Below, in pieces: positions 16,907-24,841 of a DNA stretch of 64,000 nt; position 1 is the first letter of the stretch, and each line of letters starts with the position of its first letter. Position numbers and translations under genes: made by a program. The stretch comes from Clostridia bacterium (GTDB lineage Bacteria > Bacillota > Clostridia > TANB77 > CAG-465), in the NCBI GenBank assembly GCA_017536445.1, contig JAFXHJ010000006.1, forward strand, positions 1 through 64,000. The letters run 5' to 3'. The notes beneath the pieces were generated by a model, which did not search any database, was not told the origin of the DNA, and saw only the letters and a program-made list of their open reading frames with translations.

Positions 16907-16935
16907 ATTATACAAACATTCGTTCTTAAAGTCAA
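16907..16935 (-). promoter_or_regulatory. sigma-A promoter for dinB
   Basis: On the minus strand TTGACT (16930-16935), a 17-base spacer and TATAAT (16907-16912). It contains GAACGAATGTTTG, close to a LexA-type GAAC-N4-GTTY box, which would suit damage control. Confidence 0.75.
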
Positions 16936-16959
16936 CAGGAAATTTTTGTGAGGTGTATT

Positions 16960-17214
16960 ATGAAAGTATATGTATTAGAACCTTTAAATAATATTGAGCT
17001 TTGTCGATATTTAAAAGATAGAAAGATATATGTAAATACTTTAACCCTAGCGGATGTAGTAATAGTAGACAAAGTGTATAATGTTAAAGAGGGGCTAAAT
17101 AAAGTAGATTATGCACTAATGCAAGGCAAAGAAATAATTTGCTTTAAGAACGAATTTGCGAAAGAGAACTATGTAAGTAACTATCTTATTAAAGATGGTG
17201 CTAGTCATATATAA
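16960..17214 (+). CDS. short DprA-like Rossmann protein
   Basis: An 84-residue protein. The second half (EGLNKVDYALMQGKEIICF...NYLIKDGASHI) resembles the end of the DprA/LOG-type Rossmann domain (SGxLxTAxxALxxGRxVxAVPG...NxLIxxGA). DprA loads RecA on incoming single-stranded DNA, but this protein is far too short to be a working DprA. The start at 16960 follows GAGGTG. It may be a degenerate fragment or a small stand-alone member. It is divergent from dinB. Confidence 0.55.
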   Translation: MKVYVLEPLNNIELCRYLKDRKIYVNTLTLADVVIVDKVYNVKEGLNKVDYALMQGKEIICFKNEFAKENYVSNYLIKDGASHI

Positions 17215-17244
17215 CTCCAGTTAGAATAAATTTATATGAATAAA

Positions 17245-17284
17245 AAATAATGTAGCTAATTAATATTAGTTACATTATTTTTAT
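17245..17284. terminator. bidirectional intrinsic terminator
   Basis: AAATAATGTA(G)CTAAT / ATTAG(T)TACATTATTT between the short DprA-like gene and the end of spoIVA. Confidence 0.75.
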
Positions 17285-17289
17285 ATTTG

Positions 17290-18771
17290 TTAAAGTATTA
17301 TACAGATTAATCCTCCGCTACCCTCATTGATTAATCTTTCTAATGTTTCTTGAAGTTTCATTCTAGCTTCATCTGGCATTTTATATAATTTGTTGTGAAG
17401 ACCTTCGTTAACCAGTTCGTGCAGAGATTTACCGAATATATTAGATTTCCATATAGATTTTGGATCGTTTTCAAATTCTGCAAGCAGATATTTTACTAAA
17501 TCTTCAGATTGTTTTTCACTACCAACAATAGGAGATACTTCAGTTTCAATATTCGCTTTAATCATATGAATAGATGGAGCAGAAGCTTTTAATTTAACAC
17601 CGTATTTTGTTCCTTGCTTAACTATTTCGGGCTCTTCTAATGTTAGTTCGTCTATATCTGGAGTTACTATTCCATAACCTTTTATATTAACTTCTTCTAA
17701 TGCATCTTTAATTTTAGAATAATCTTTCTTAACCTTAGAATAATCGTCTATAATTTTAAAGATATCACACTCAGACTTAACTTCATTTCCTGTTTTTTCA
17801 CTTAATACTTTAAAGAACCATTCATCTTTAATATCCATTTTAATATTAATACACCCATCGGACATATTAGCTTCATCTACAGATATGTTTTTAAAGATAT
17901 CTGAATCTTTAGAAAAGTCTTGAGTTAATTTGCTAATTTCCCTTATAGAAGAGTCTTTTAAGAAGTTATCCTTTACTAATGCTATTATTTTTTCTTTTAA
18001 AGGATAATTTGTATCTAGCATATTAAACCAGTTAGGGAGATTAAAACTAATTTCGCTTACTGGAAATTCTTCTAATACTCTTGAGAACATTTCAGTAATA
18101 TCTTTTTCTGTTAAATCCAAAGCGTTACTTGCAATTACTGGCACATCATATTTTTCTTCAAGCTCACATCTTAATGTTTCTGTTTCAGTTGACGTGGGCT
18201 CTTTAGAATTAAGCATAACAACAAAAGGCTTACCACATTCTTTAAGTTCGCGAACAACACGTTCTTCAGCAGGAATATAGTTTTCTCTTGGAATATCTGT
18301 GATGCTACCATCAGTTGTTACGACAAGCCCTATAGTAGAATGATCACAAATTACTTTATGCGTTCCTGTTTCTGCTGCTTTAGTAAATGGCAGTTCTTCA
18401 TCTGCCCAAGGAGTTCTAACCATTCTTGGCATATTACCTTCTAAATGTCCCATAGCATCGTTTACTAAATAACCTACACAATCCACAAGCCTTGCTTTCA
18501 TTTTAACATTACCATTTAAAGTAATGTCTACAGATTCATTTGGTACAAATTTAGGCTCTGTAGTCATAATAGTTTTACCTGCAGCACTCTGTGGTAGTTC
18601 GTCTATTGCTCGTTCTTGCTTATGTGGATTATCTATACTTGGTATAACAAGTCTTTCCATAAAGTTCTTAATAAATGTAGATTTACCGGTTCTGACAGGG
18701 CCTACAACACCAATATATATATCCCCGCCTGTTCTAGCAGATATATCCTTGTAAATATCTATGCTTTTCAT
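17290..18771 (-). CDS. spoIVA: stage IV sporulation protein A
   Basis: A 493-residue ATPase that polymerises on the forespore membrane and forms the base of the spore coat. The P-loop GPVRTGKST is at residues 24-32, followed by the SpoIVA-specific SAAGKTIMTTEPKF and DCVGYLV (Walker B-like), then VVMLNSKEP. Length and the C terminus (ending GGLICIIL after a KLQETLERLINEG helix) match the family, one of the best markers of true endospore formers. The start follows GGAGGT. It is monocistronic. Confidence 0.97.
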   Translation of the reverse strand: MKSIDIYKDISARTGGDIYIGVVGPVRTGKSTFIKNFMERLVIPSIDNPHKQERAIDELPQSAAGKTIMTTEPKFVPNESVDITLNGNVKMKARLVDCVGYLVNDAMGHLEGNMPRMVRTPWADEELPFTKAAETGTHKVICDHSTIGLVVTTDGSITDIPRENYIPAEERVVRELKECGKPFVVMLNSKEPTSTETETLRCELEEKYDVPVIASNALDLTEKDITEMFSRVLEEFPVSEISFNLPNWFNMLDTNYPLKEKIIALVKDNFLKDSSIREISKLTQDFSKDSDIFKNISVDEANMSDGCINIKMDIKDEWFFKVLSEKTGNEVKSECDIFKIIDDYSKVKKDYSKIKDALEEVNIKGYGIVTPDIDELTLEEPEIVKQGTKYGVKLKASAPSIHMIKANIETEVSPIVGSEKQSEDLVKYLLAEFENDPKSIWKSNIFGKSLHELVNEGLHNKLYKMPDEARMKLQETLERLINEGSGGLICIIL

Positions 18772-18804
18772 TTCTTACCTCCAATATTTCTTAATACAAA
18801 TATA

Positions 18805-18842
18805 CGAGTATGCTTAAAAAATATTACAAAATCTATGAGAAA
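18805..18842 (-). promoter_or_regulatory. possible sigma-E-type promoter of spoIVA
   Basis: The minus strand reads TCATAGAT, about 17 bases, then GCATAC, roughly like the mother-cell sigma-E elements (ATA at -35, CATA at -10) known for spoIVA in Bacillus. The match is loose. Confidence 0.35.
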
Positions 18843-18929
18843 AAATATAACATATCTTTTTCGCTGTACTTTTTTACAAAAATGTAGTAGAATGTACTTA
18901 GGAAAAATTTATTCTTAAGTGGAGGTAGT

Positions 18930-20618
18930 ATGAATAAGATATGGAAGATAAAAGATATAGATAGTGAAAAGGTACAAGAATACACAGAAAAGTTTAAGAT
19001 TTCTGAAGTAGCAGCAAAGTTGTTACTTGCGAAAGACTTAACAGAAGATAAAATAGACGAATATTTAAATCCAAGTATAGATAAGCTATATGACCCATAC
19101 CTTCTAAATGATATGGATGTTCTTGTAGATAGAATAATACTTGCTAAGACTAGAAAAGAAAAAGTAGCTATATATGGAGATTATGATGTTGATGGAATAA
19201 CAAGTATAACTTTAATATATACATTCTTAAGAGATTTAGGATTAGATATGGTATATTATTTACCAGATAGAATAGAAGAAGGGTATGGATTAAATACAGA
19301 AGCATTAAAGAAACTAAAAGATGAAGGAGTTTCTTTAGTAATAACTGTAGACTGTGGTATTTCGGCTGTGAGTGAAGTGGAATATGCTAAAAGTATAGGA
19401 CTTGATGTGTGTATAACAGACCATCATGAATGCTCAGATACATTGCCTAAAGCCATTAGTATTGTAAATCCTAAAAGACCGGATTCAACATATCCGTTTA
19501 ATTCTTTAGCTGGTGTAGGAGTAACATTTAAGGTGCTTTCTGCAATAGTTAAAAGACTAGGTTTAGATGAAAACGAATATCTAAAATATTTAGATATAGC
19601 AGCAGTAGGAACAATAGCAGATATAGTTCCGCTTGTTGGAGAGAATAGAATAATTACAGCTAATGGACTTGAGATGTTAGCTAAAACTAAAAACGAAGGC
19701 TTAAAAGCATTAATGAAAGTTGCTAGAATAGAAAAGGTAGATTCAGATAATGTATCTTTTGGAATAGCACCAAGAATAAATGCAAGCGGAAGAATGGCAG
19801 ATGCTACAGTCGCTGTAAAGATGCTTTTAGCAGAAAATGAAATGGAAGCATACAAATATGCTAAAGTTTTAGATTCACAAAACACCAAAAGACAAGAAGT
19901 AGAAAAAGGAATATACAATGAAGCAATAGAACAAATAGAAATAGCTGGTTTAGACAAGAGAAAATCTATGGTTATAGCCGGTGAAAAATGGCATCAAGGA
20001 GTAATTGGTATAGTTGCTTCTAAACTTACAGAAAAATATTTAAAACCAGTAATACTATTAGCTTATGATGGTGAAATGGCTAAAGGTAGTGGGAGAATAC
20101 CAGCTGGAATTTCATTATATGATGCTTTATCTGAATGCTCAGATTTATTAACAACATTTGGGGGTCACGAATTAGCAGCAGGTCTTACACTAGAAACTAA
20201 AAATATAGAAGCGTTCAGAGAAAAATTTGAACAAATAATAACTTCTATGAAGGAAGAAGATTTTGTAAGGGTTATAGATATAGATACAGAAATTACGAAG
20301 AAAGATATAACTTTAAGTATTTTAGAAGATATAAATCTTCTTGCTCCATTTGGACAAAAAAATAAGAAACCAATGTTTATGTACAAGAATTTAAAAGTAA
20401 CTAGTGTATCTACTCTAAAAGAAGACAAACATTTGAAATTTAGGCTAAGTGATGGAGATTTCTATGTAGATGCCGTGTTCTTTGGAGCAGGAAATAGACG
20501 AGATGAAGTAACTCTTGGGGATAAAATAGATGTTGCAGTTAATATTTCATTAAATGAATTCCAAGGAAGAAAGTCTATACAATTCTTGATGTCGGATTTT
20601 AAGAAAAGTATGATGTAG
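18930..20618 (+). CDS. recJ: single-stranded-DNA-specific exonuclease RecJ
   Basis: A 562-residue DHH/DHHA1 5'-3' exonuclease. DHH-domain motifs: YGDYDVDGITS, VITVDCGISA and CITDHHECSD; DHHA1 motif: GSGRIPAG...TTFGGHELAAGL. The C-terminal OB fold (from about 465) binds single-stranded DNA. The length is typical. The start follows GGAGGTAGT. A metallo-hydrolase gene follows after 7 bases, so the two are likely co-transcribed. RecJ serves recombination and mismatch/base-excision repair. Confidence 0.95.
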   Translation: MNKIWKIKDIDSEKVQEYTEKFKISEVAAKLLLAKDLTEDKIDEYLNPSIDKLYDPYLLNDMDVLVDRIILAKTRKEKVAIYGDYDVDGITSITLIYTFLRDLGLDMVYYLPDRIEEGYGLNTEALKKLKDEGVSLVITVDCGISAVSEVEYAKSIGLDVCITDHHECSDTLPKAISIVNPKRPDSTYPFNSLAGVGVTFKVLSAIVKRLGLDENEYLKYLDIAAVGTIADIVPLVGENRIITANGLEMLAKTKNEGLKALMKVARIEKVDSDNVSFGIAPRINASGRMADATVAVKMLLAENEMEAYKYAKVLDSQNTKRQEVEKGIYNEAIEQIEIAGLDKRKSMVIAGEKWHQGVIGIVASKLTEKYLKPVILLAYDGEMAKGSGRIPAGISLYDALSECSDLLTTFGGHELAAGLTLETKNIEAFREKFEQIITSMKEEDFVRVIDIDTEITKKDITLSILEDINLLAPFGQKNKKPMFMYKNLKVTSVSTLKEDKHLKFRLSDGDFYVDAVFFGAGNRRDEVTLGDKIDVAVNISLNEFQGRKSIQFLMSDFKKSMM

Positions 20619-20625
20619 GTAAAAT

Positions 20626-21297
20626 ATGTTAGTAAAAGAAACAGAAAATATAGTAGGTTATTTATATCAAATAGAGATAGAAAATACAGGACACATCACA
20701 AATACATACGTAATAAAAGACAAGGTAACCACTAAATTGGCGGTTATAGATCCGGCATTTGATGGTAAAAATATAAAGCGAATAATTAAAGAGTTAGGCG
20801 AATTAGAATGCGTAATAATTACACATTCTCACGCAGATCATATAGCCGGACTTGCAGAGCTTGTAAATGATACAAATGCAAAAGTATATATTCATCCTCT
20901 AGATAAAGAGGGCCTTTGGAATGAAAGGTTTAATGAGGAAAAAGTCGTTGGAACAAAAGTGCTGCCTATAGAGGAAAAAAGTATACGCGAAGTAGAAGAA
21001 AATGATAAAATAGAGCTTGGAAATACTACACTTTTTGTAATGCATACTCCAGGACATACGCAAGGATCTATGGTTGTATATATAGAAAAAGAAAATATAT
21101 TGTTTGCAGGTGATACAATATTTAAAAATTCTTATGGAAGAACGGATCTTATAACGGGTAGTACAGAAGCAATGGGGAAAAGTTTAGATAAATTATTTAA
21201 TAAATTTCATAATATAGAGGTCTATCCTGGTCATGGAGAAATATTTGAACTTATAAATTCTAAACGAAGGATAAAAATGTTATTTGCTTTTAAATAA
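20626..21297 (+). CDS. metallo-beta-lactamase-fold hydrolase
   Basis: A 223-residue hydrolase of the glyoxalase II-like MBL group. It shows the HSHADHIAGL zinc motif (HxHxDH), MHTPGHTQGSM (third ligand), FAGDTIF (bridging Asp) and YPGHGE (last His). Such proteins hydrolyse thioesters such as lactoylglutathione-like substrates, but the substrate here is unknown. It lies 7 bases downstream of recJ with only a weak ribosome-binding site, indicating translational coupling. A strong terminator follows. Confidence 0.88.
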   Translation: MLVKETENIVGYLYQIEIENTGHITNTYVIKDKVTTKLAVIDPAFDGKNIKRIIKELGELECVIITHSHADHIAGLAELVNDTNAKVYIHPLDKEGLWNERFNEEKVVGTKVLPIEEKSIREVEENDKIELGNTTLFVMHTPGHTQGSMVVYIEKENILFAGDTIFKNSYGRTDLITGSTEAMGKSLDKLFNKFHNIEVYPGHGEIFELINSKRRIKMLFAFK

Positions 21298-21305
21298 GTT
21301 TAAAG

Positions 21306-21347
21306 AAAAAAGATTAATGATTTGTTGGCAAATCATTAATCTTTTTA
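21306..21347. terminator. bidirectional intrinsic terminator
   Basis: AAAAAGATTAATGATTTG / CAAATCATTAATCTTTTT, 18 perfect pairs, between the MBL gene and the convergent 471-residue gene. Confidence 0.9.
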
Positions 21348-21358
21348 TATATGATAAT

Positions 21359-22774
21359 TTATAATTCGGGTGATTCGTTTTTTGTTTTTACATCTACTTC
21401 TATAAAGTCTTGAGATGACAATTGTGAATCATAACTTGCTACTTCATCTAGAGTGTTGAGAGCGTTTAATTTATCCATAGCAGTATTGCTTTTAGGTCTG
21501 AATTGTAGTACCTTAACACCGGTATGACGGATTTGCTCATCTGTTTCCATTGCTTTGATTGATTCTATACAATCTTTATTATCCCAATAATCAGTACCAT
21601 AATCTTCTTCTAAGAAATCCTTCTTATATTCTGAAGTATCTACATCAGGTTTATCTGCGATAGAAGGAAGGGTTAAACCGTATCTATTAAGAGTTTCGTC
21701 TATATTTACATCTTCGATGCTTAATTCTTCTACAAGACTTTCATACTCCTTTTTCCCAAGCTTTCTTCTATTAGTAACAGCTATTTCAAATGCTAAAACT
21801 TTTTGATTAGTAGTACTTACTTCTGGTAATTCGTTTAATTGTTCAAGTGAAAAAGGTGTATTTTTTGTTATTCCGTGTTTGTAATTAATAGCCAATCTTT
21901 CTAATTCATATCTAGTTTTTTCAGAAAATGTTTTAGGATCAGCTTCGCTTCTTTGAAGTTCTGAAGATATCCTAGCGTCCATAACACTTAGACATTCACC
22001 ATAGATAGTTGCTGTTAAATTGGCAATATTTCTATAGTCTGTAGTAGATAATGTGCCTTCTTTATATTTTATTGCGTGTATTGAATCGCTCGCAAAGGTT
22101 ATTGTTGCCATGAAATCATCAAACGTTTTAGGATCTGAGAATTTTTTTGACATAGTTTCTCTAAAATATTCAGGACCTTTTTCAGCAGCCGAAAGGAATT
22201 CTCTTTCTGAAACGCCTAAAGCAGTATGCATCATTGTTCCAATAAACATTAAATCGTTATATCCAACGTGTCTCATCATACATTTAGGGTCTGCTCCAGG
22301 CCCCATATCTGCAGATAAACGCATATTCATAGTAAGTCTGGCTGCGCGCATTTCTTTATGGATTTCATTAAAGGCAACACCTTTAAATCTTCCATTAGCT
22401 CCAATATGCATAAAAGAGTTTGGAGTCGGAGCTGCAAAATTTTCATCAACGTGTCCGAATTCATGGAACATAGTACACAAATGAGCTACATAAGATTCAT
22501 TTCTTTGTGACATACCAGCGAAATTTAATATTATCTTTTTTTCATTTGGTTTATATAAAGCATTGTTACTAGAATCTGGTTGGTCGTCTATTTCAATTGT
22601 TTCCAAATTCATAAACATAGTATCTAGTTTTGTTTTAATTTCTTTATCAGTTAAATCAAATTCGGCGGCATCTCTAGAAAAGTAATCATTAAGTAATGGC
22701 CAAACGGATTCGGGATAGCCATGTGCCTTATATTCTGAATTAAAATTATATTTTTTATATTTTCTAGGTGCCAT
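21359..22774 (-). CDS. predicted HEFGH zinc metallopeptidase, otherwise unknown
   Basis: A 471-residue soluble protein that I do not recognise. MFHEFGHVDEN at about residues 108-118 is a full HExxH zinc motif, and a downstream helix (FNEIHKEMRAARLTM, about 142-156) could supply the third ligand Glu as in gluzincins. There is no signal peptide, so it acts inside the cell or is exported another way. The C-terminal 120 residues are acidic and low in complexity. The start at 22774 follows GGAGGTTAAT; the upstream in-frame TTG lies in that site. It is co-transcribed with the 68-residue gene directly upstream. Composition is host-like. Confidence 0.6.
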   Translation of the reverse strand: MAPRKYKKYNFNSEYKAHGYPESVWPLLNDYFSRDAAEFDLTDKEIKTKLDTMFMNLETIEIDDQPDSSNNALYKPNEKKIILNFAGMSQRNESYVAHLCTMFHEFGHVDENFAAPTPNSFMHIGANGRFKGVAFNEIHKEMRAARLTMNMRLSADMGPGADPKCMMRHVGYNDLMFIGTMMHTALGVSEREFLSAAEKGPEYFRETMSKKFSDPKTFDDFMATITFASDSIHAIKYKEGTLSTTDYRNIANLTATIYGECLSVMDARISSELQRSEADPKTFSEKTRYELERLAINYKHGITKNTPFSLEQLNELPEVSTTNQKVLAFEIAVTNRRKLGKKEYESLVEELSIEDVNIDETLNRYGLTLPSIADKPDVDTSEYKKDFLEEDYGTDYWDNKDCIESIKAMETDEQIRHTGVKVLQFRPKSNTAMDKLNALNTLDEVASYDSQLSSQDFIEVDVKTKNESPEL

Positions 22775-22775
22775 A

Positions 22776-22982
22776 TTAACCTCCAAAAACGATATCTATA
22801 GGCTTGGCTTCAAGCATATCTAAAATTTTATTTATTAACACTGTATCTTTAACAAGTGCTAATCTGCTATTTGGTTTGTCGTATAGGTAAATATTATCAT
22901 TTACATCTAGATAATATGTTGAACCTTCAAATTCTACAGAACCTAACATTTTGATTCCGTTTATTACATTTCGTTGTAACAT
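22776..22982 (-). CDS. small hypothetical protein upstream of the metallopeptidase candidate
   Basis: A 68-residue protein of unknown function. The central part GSVEFEGSTYYLDVNDNIYLYDKPNSRLALV looks like a small beta-sheet domain, followed by a helix (INKILDMLEAKP). The start at 22982 (MLQRN) is 7 bases from GGAGGG; the earlier ATG at 22988 is too close to it. Its stop lies within the ribosome-binding region of the metallopeptidase candidate, so the two are translationally coupled and probably act together. Confidence 0.65.
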   Translation of the reverse strand: MLQRNVINGIKMLGSVEFEGSTYYLDVNDNIYLYDKPNSRLALVKDTVLINKILDMLEAKPIDIVFGG

Positions 22983-23005
22983 ATACATCCCTCCATAATA
23001 TAAAA

Positions 23006-23034
23006 ATTATATTATATATGTTTTTTGTTGTCAA
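23006..23034 (-). promoter_or_regulatory. consensus promoter with a dyad over the -35
   Basis: On the minus strand TTGACA (23029-23034), a 17-base spacer and TATAAT (23006-23011). The -35 lies inside the dyad TTGTTGACAACAA, which could be an operator. Confidence 0.75.
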
Positions 23035-23067
23035 CAACACTAAAAAGAGGATTAAACTACTATAAAC

Positions 23068-23097
23068 TAGACAAAATATGTTGTTTTATGGTATAAT
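23068..23097 (+). promoter_or_regulatory. promoter of the ung operon
   Basis: TAGACA (23068-23073), an 18-base spacer and TATAAT (23092-23097) with an extended TGG. Confidence 0.65.
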
Positions 23098-23119
23098 ATT
23101 TATGTAGAGGTATGTATAA

Positions 23120-23785
23120 ATGGTAACTAGTTTTAGCGAATTATTAGAGATAGAAAAGAAGAAAGAGTATTTTAAGCAATTAACGGAATTTATAGATCAA
23201 GAGTATGCGTCAAAAACAATTTTCCCAGCAAGAGAAAATGTTATGAATGCGATGAAATATACACCGTATAAAAATGTAAAAGTTGTAATAGTTGGACAAG
23301 ATCCATATCACGGAGTAGGTGAAGCACATGGACTTTGCTTTTCAGTAAATCCAGGGATTAAAATTCCACCATCATTACAAAACATATATAAAGAATTACA
23401 TAGAGATTTAGGATTATATATTCCTAACAATGGGTATTTATTAAAATGGGCTAAAGAAGGAGTGCTAATGTTAAATAGTGTTTTAACAGTTGTAAAAGAT
23501 ACTCCTGGAAGTCACAGGAAAAAAGGTTGGGAAATATTTACTGATGAAGTAATAAAAGCGGTTAACGAAAAAGAAGAACCTGTAGTGTTCCTTTTATGGG
23601 GAGCATATGCAAAGGAAAAGAAAGCATTAATCACTAACCCTAAACATCTTGTATTAGAATCTTCACATCCTAGTCCGTTTTCAGTAAGAAACGGATTTGA
23701 CGGTTGTGGACATTTTTCTAAAACTAATGAGTTTTTAAAACAAAATGGAAGAGAAGAAATAGATTGGCAAATAGAAAATATATAA
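23120..23785 (+). CDS. ung: uracil-DNA glycosylase (family 1)
   Basis: A 221-residue enzyme that cuts uracil from DNA as the first step of base-excision repair. The catalytic water-activating motif VGQDPYHG is at about residues 61-68, and the DNA-intercalating motif SSHPSPFSV at about 184-192 carries the conserved His. Full length. The start is 10 bases after GAGG. queA follows after 10 bases, so ung heads a run of co-directional genes. Confidence 0.97.
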   Translation: MVTSFSELLEIEKKKEYFKQLTEFIDQEYASKTIFPARENVMNAMKYTPYKNVKVVIVGQDPYHGVGEAHGLCFSVNPGIKIPPSLQNIYKELHRDLGLYIPNNGYLLKWAKEGVLMLNSVLTVVKDTPGSHRKKGWEIFTDEVIKAVNEKEEPVVFLLWGAYAKEKKALITNPKHLVLESSHPSPFSVRNGFDGCGHFSKTNEFLKQNGREEIDWQIENI

Positions 23786-23795
23786 AGGAGAATAA

Positions 23796-24821
23796 ATGAA
23801 GACAAGCGATTTTAATTATAATTTACCAGAAGAGTTAATAGCACAAGTACCACTTAAAGATAGATCAAGTTCTAGATTACTTGTTTTAGATAAGCATACT
23901 GGAAATATAGAGCATAGAAGCTTTAAGAATATTATAGAATATCTAAACAAAGGAGATACGTTAGTACTTAATAATACAAAGGTAATGCCTGCAAGAATAT
24001 ATGGAACAAGAGAAGGGCACACTGGTAAAATAGAAGTACTTTTACTTAAGAATACTGAGGGTGATGTATGGGAGTGTTTAGTAGGCCCTGCAAAAAAAGC
24101 GAAAATTGGTACAATTTTAGTGTTTGGTGCTAGACTTAAAGGTAAAGTTGTTGATATAATAGAAGAAGGTATAAGAAAAATAGAGTTTATATATGATGGA
24201 ATATTTAACGAAATACTTGATGAAATCGGCGTTATGCCACTTCCGCCATATATAACAGCAACATTAGAAGATAAGACAAGATATCAAACGGTGTATGCAA
24301 AATATATAGGCTCGGCAGCAGCACCAACAGCAGGTCTTCATTTTACAGAAGAACTACTAGAAGAAATAAAAAATAAAGGCATAAATATAGCATATGTAAC
24401 ATTACATGTAGGACTTGGAACATTTAGGCCAGTTAAAGTAGACGACGTTGAAACACATGTAATGCATAGCGAATATTATGAAATAGAGCAAGAAGCTTGT
24501 GATATAATAAATAATACAAAAAAGAATGGTAATAAAGTAGTTACGGTTGGAACAACATCATGTAGAGTTTTAGAATCAGCTTCAAAAGAAGATGGTACTT
24601 TAGTACCAACACATGCAAATACACAAATATTTATATATCCAGGATATAAGTTTAAGGTAGTAGATAATTTAATAACAAATTTTCACTTACCTGAATCTAC
24701 ATTAATTATGTTAGTATCTGCACTTGCAGGTAAAGAAAATATTATGAATGCATATGAACAAGCGGTAAACGAAAGATATAGATTTTTCAGCTTTGGAGAT
24801 GCAATGTTTATTAAAGAGTAG
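23796..24821 (+). CDS. queA: S-adenosylmethionine:tRNA ribosyltransferase-isomerase
   Basis: A 341-residue enzyme that transfers and isomerises ribose from S-adenosylmethionine to make epoxyqueuosine in tRNA. Family blocks: [18 protein letters not shown] at the start, [46 protein letters not shown] and [12 protein letters not shown]. Full length. It follows ung by 10 bases with AAAGGAG. Its pathway partner tgt lies one gene downstream, separated by an unrelated coiled-coil gene. Confidence 0.97.
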   Translation: MKTSDFNYNLPEELIAQVPLKDRSSSRLLVLDKHTGNIEHRSFKNIIEYLNKGDTLVLNNTKVMPARIYGTREGHTGKIEVLLLKNTEGDVWECLVGPAKKAKIGTILVFGARLKGKVVDIIEEGIRKIEFIYDGIFNEILDEIGVMPLPPYITATLEDKTRYQTVYAKYIGSAAAPTAGLHFTEELLEEIKNKGINIAYVTLHVGLGTFRPVKVDDVETHVMHSEYYEIEQEACDIINNTKKNGNKVVTVGTTSCRVLESASKEDGTLVPTHANTQIFIYPGYKFKVVDNLITNFHLPESTLIMLVSALAGKENIMNAYEQAVNERYRFFSFGDAMFIKE

Positions 24822-24841
24822 TTTTGAGGAGGTAATAAACT

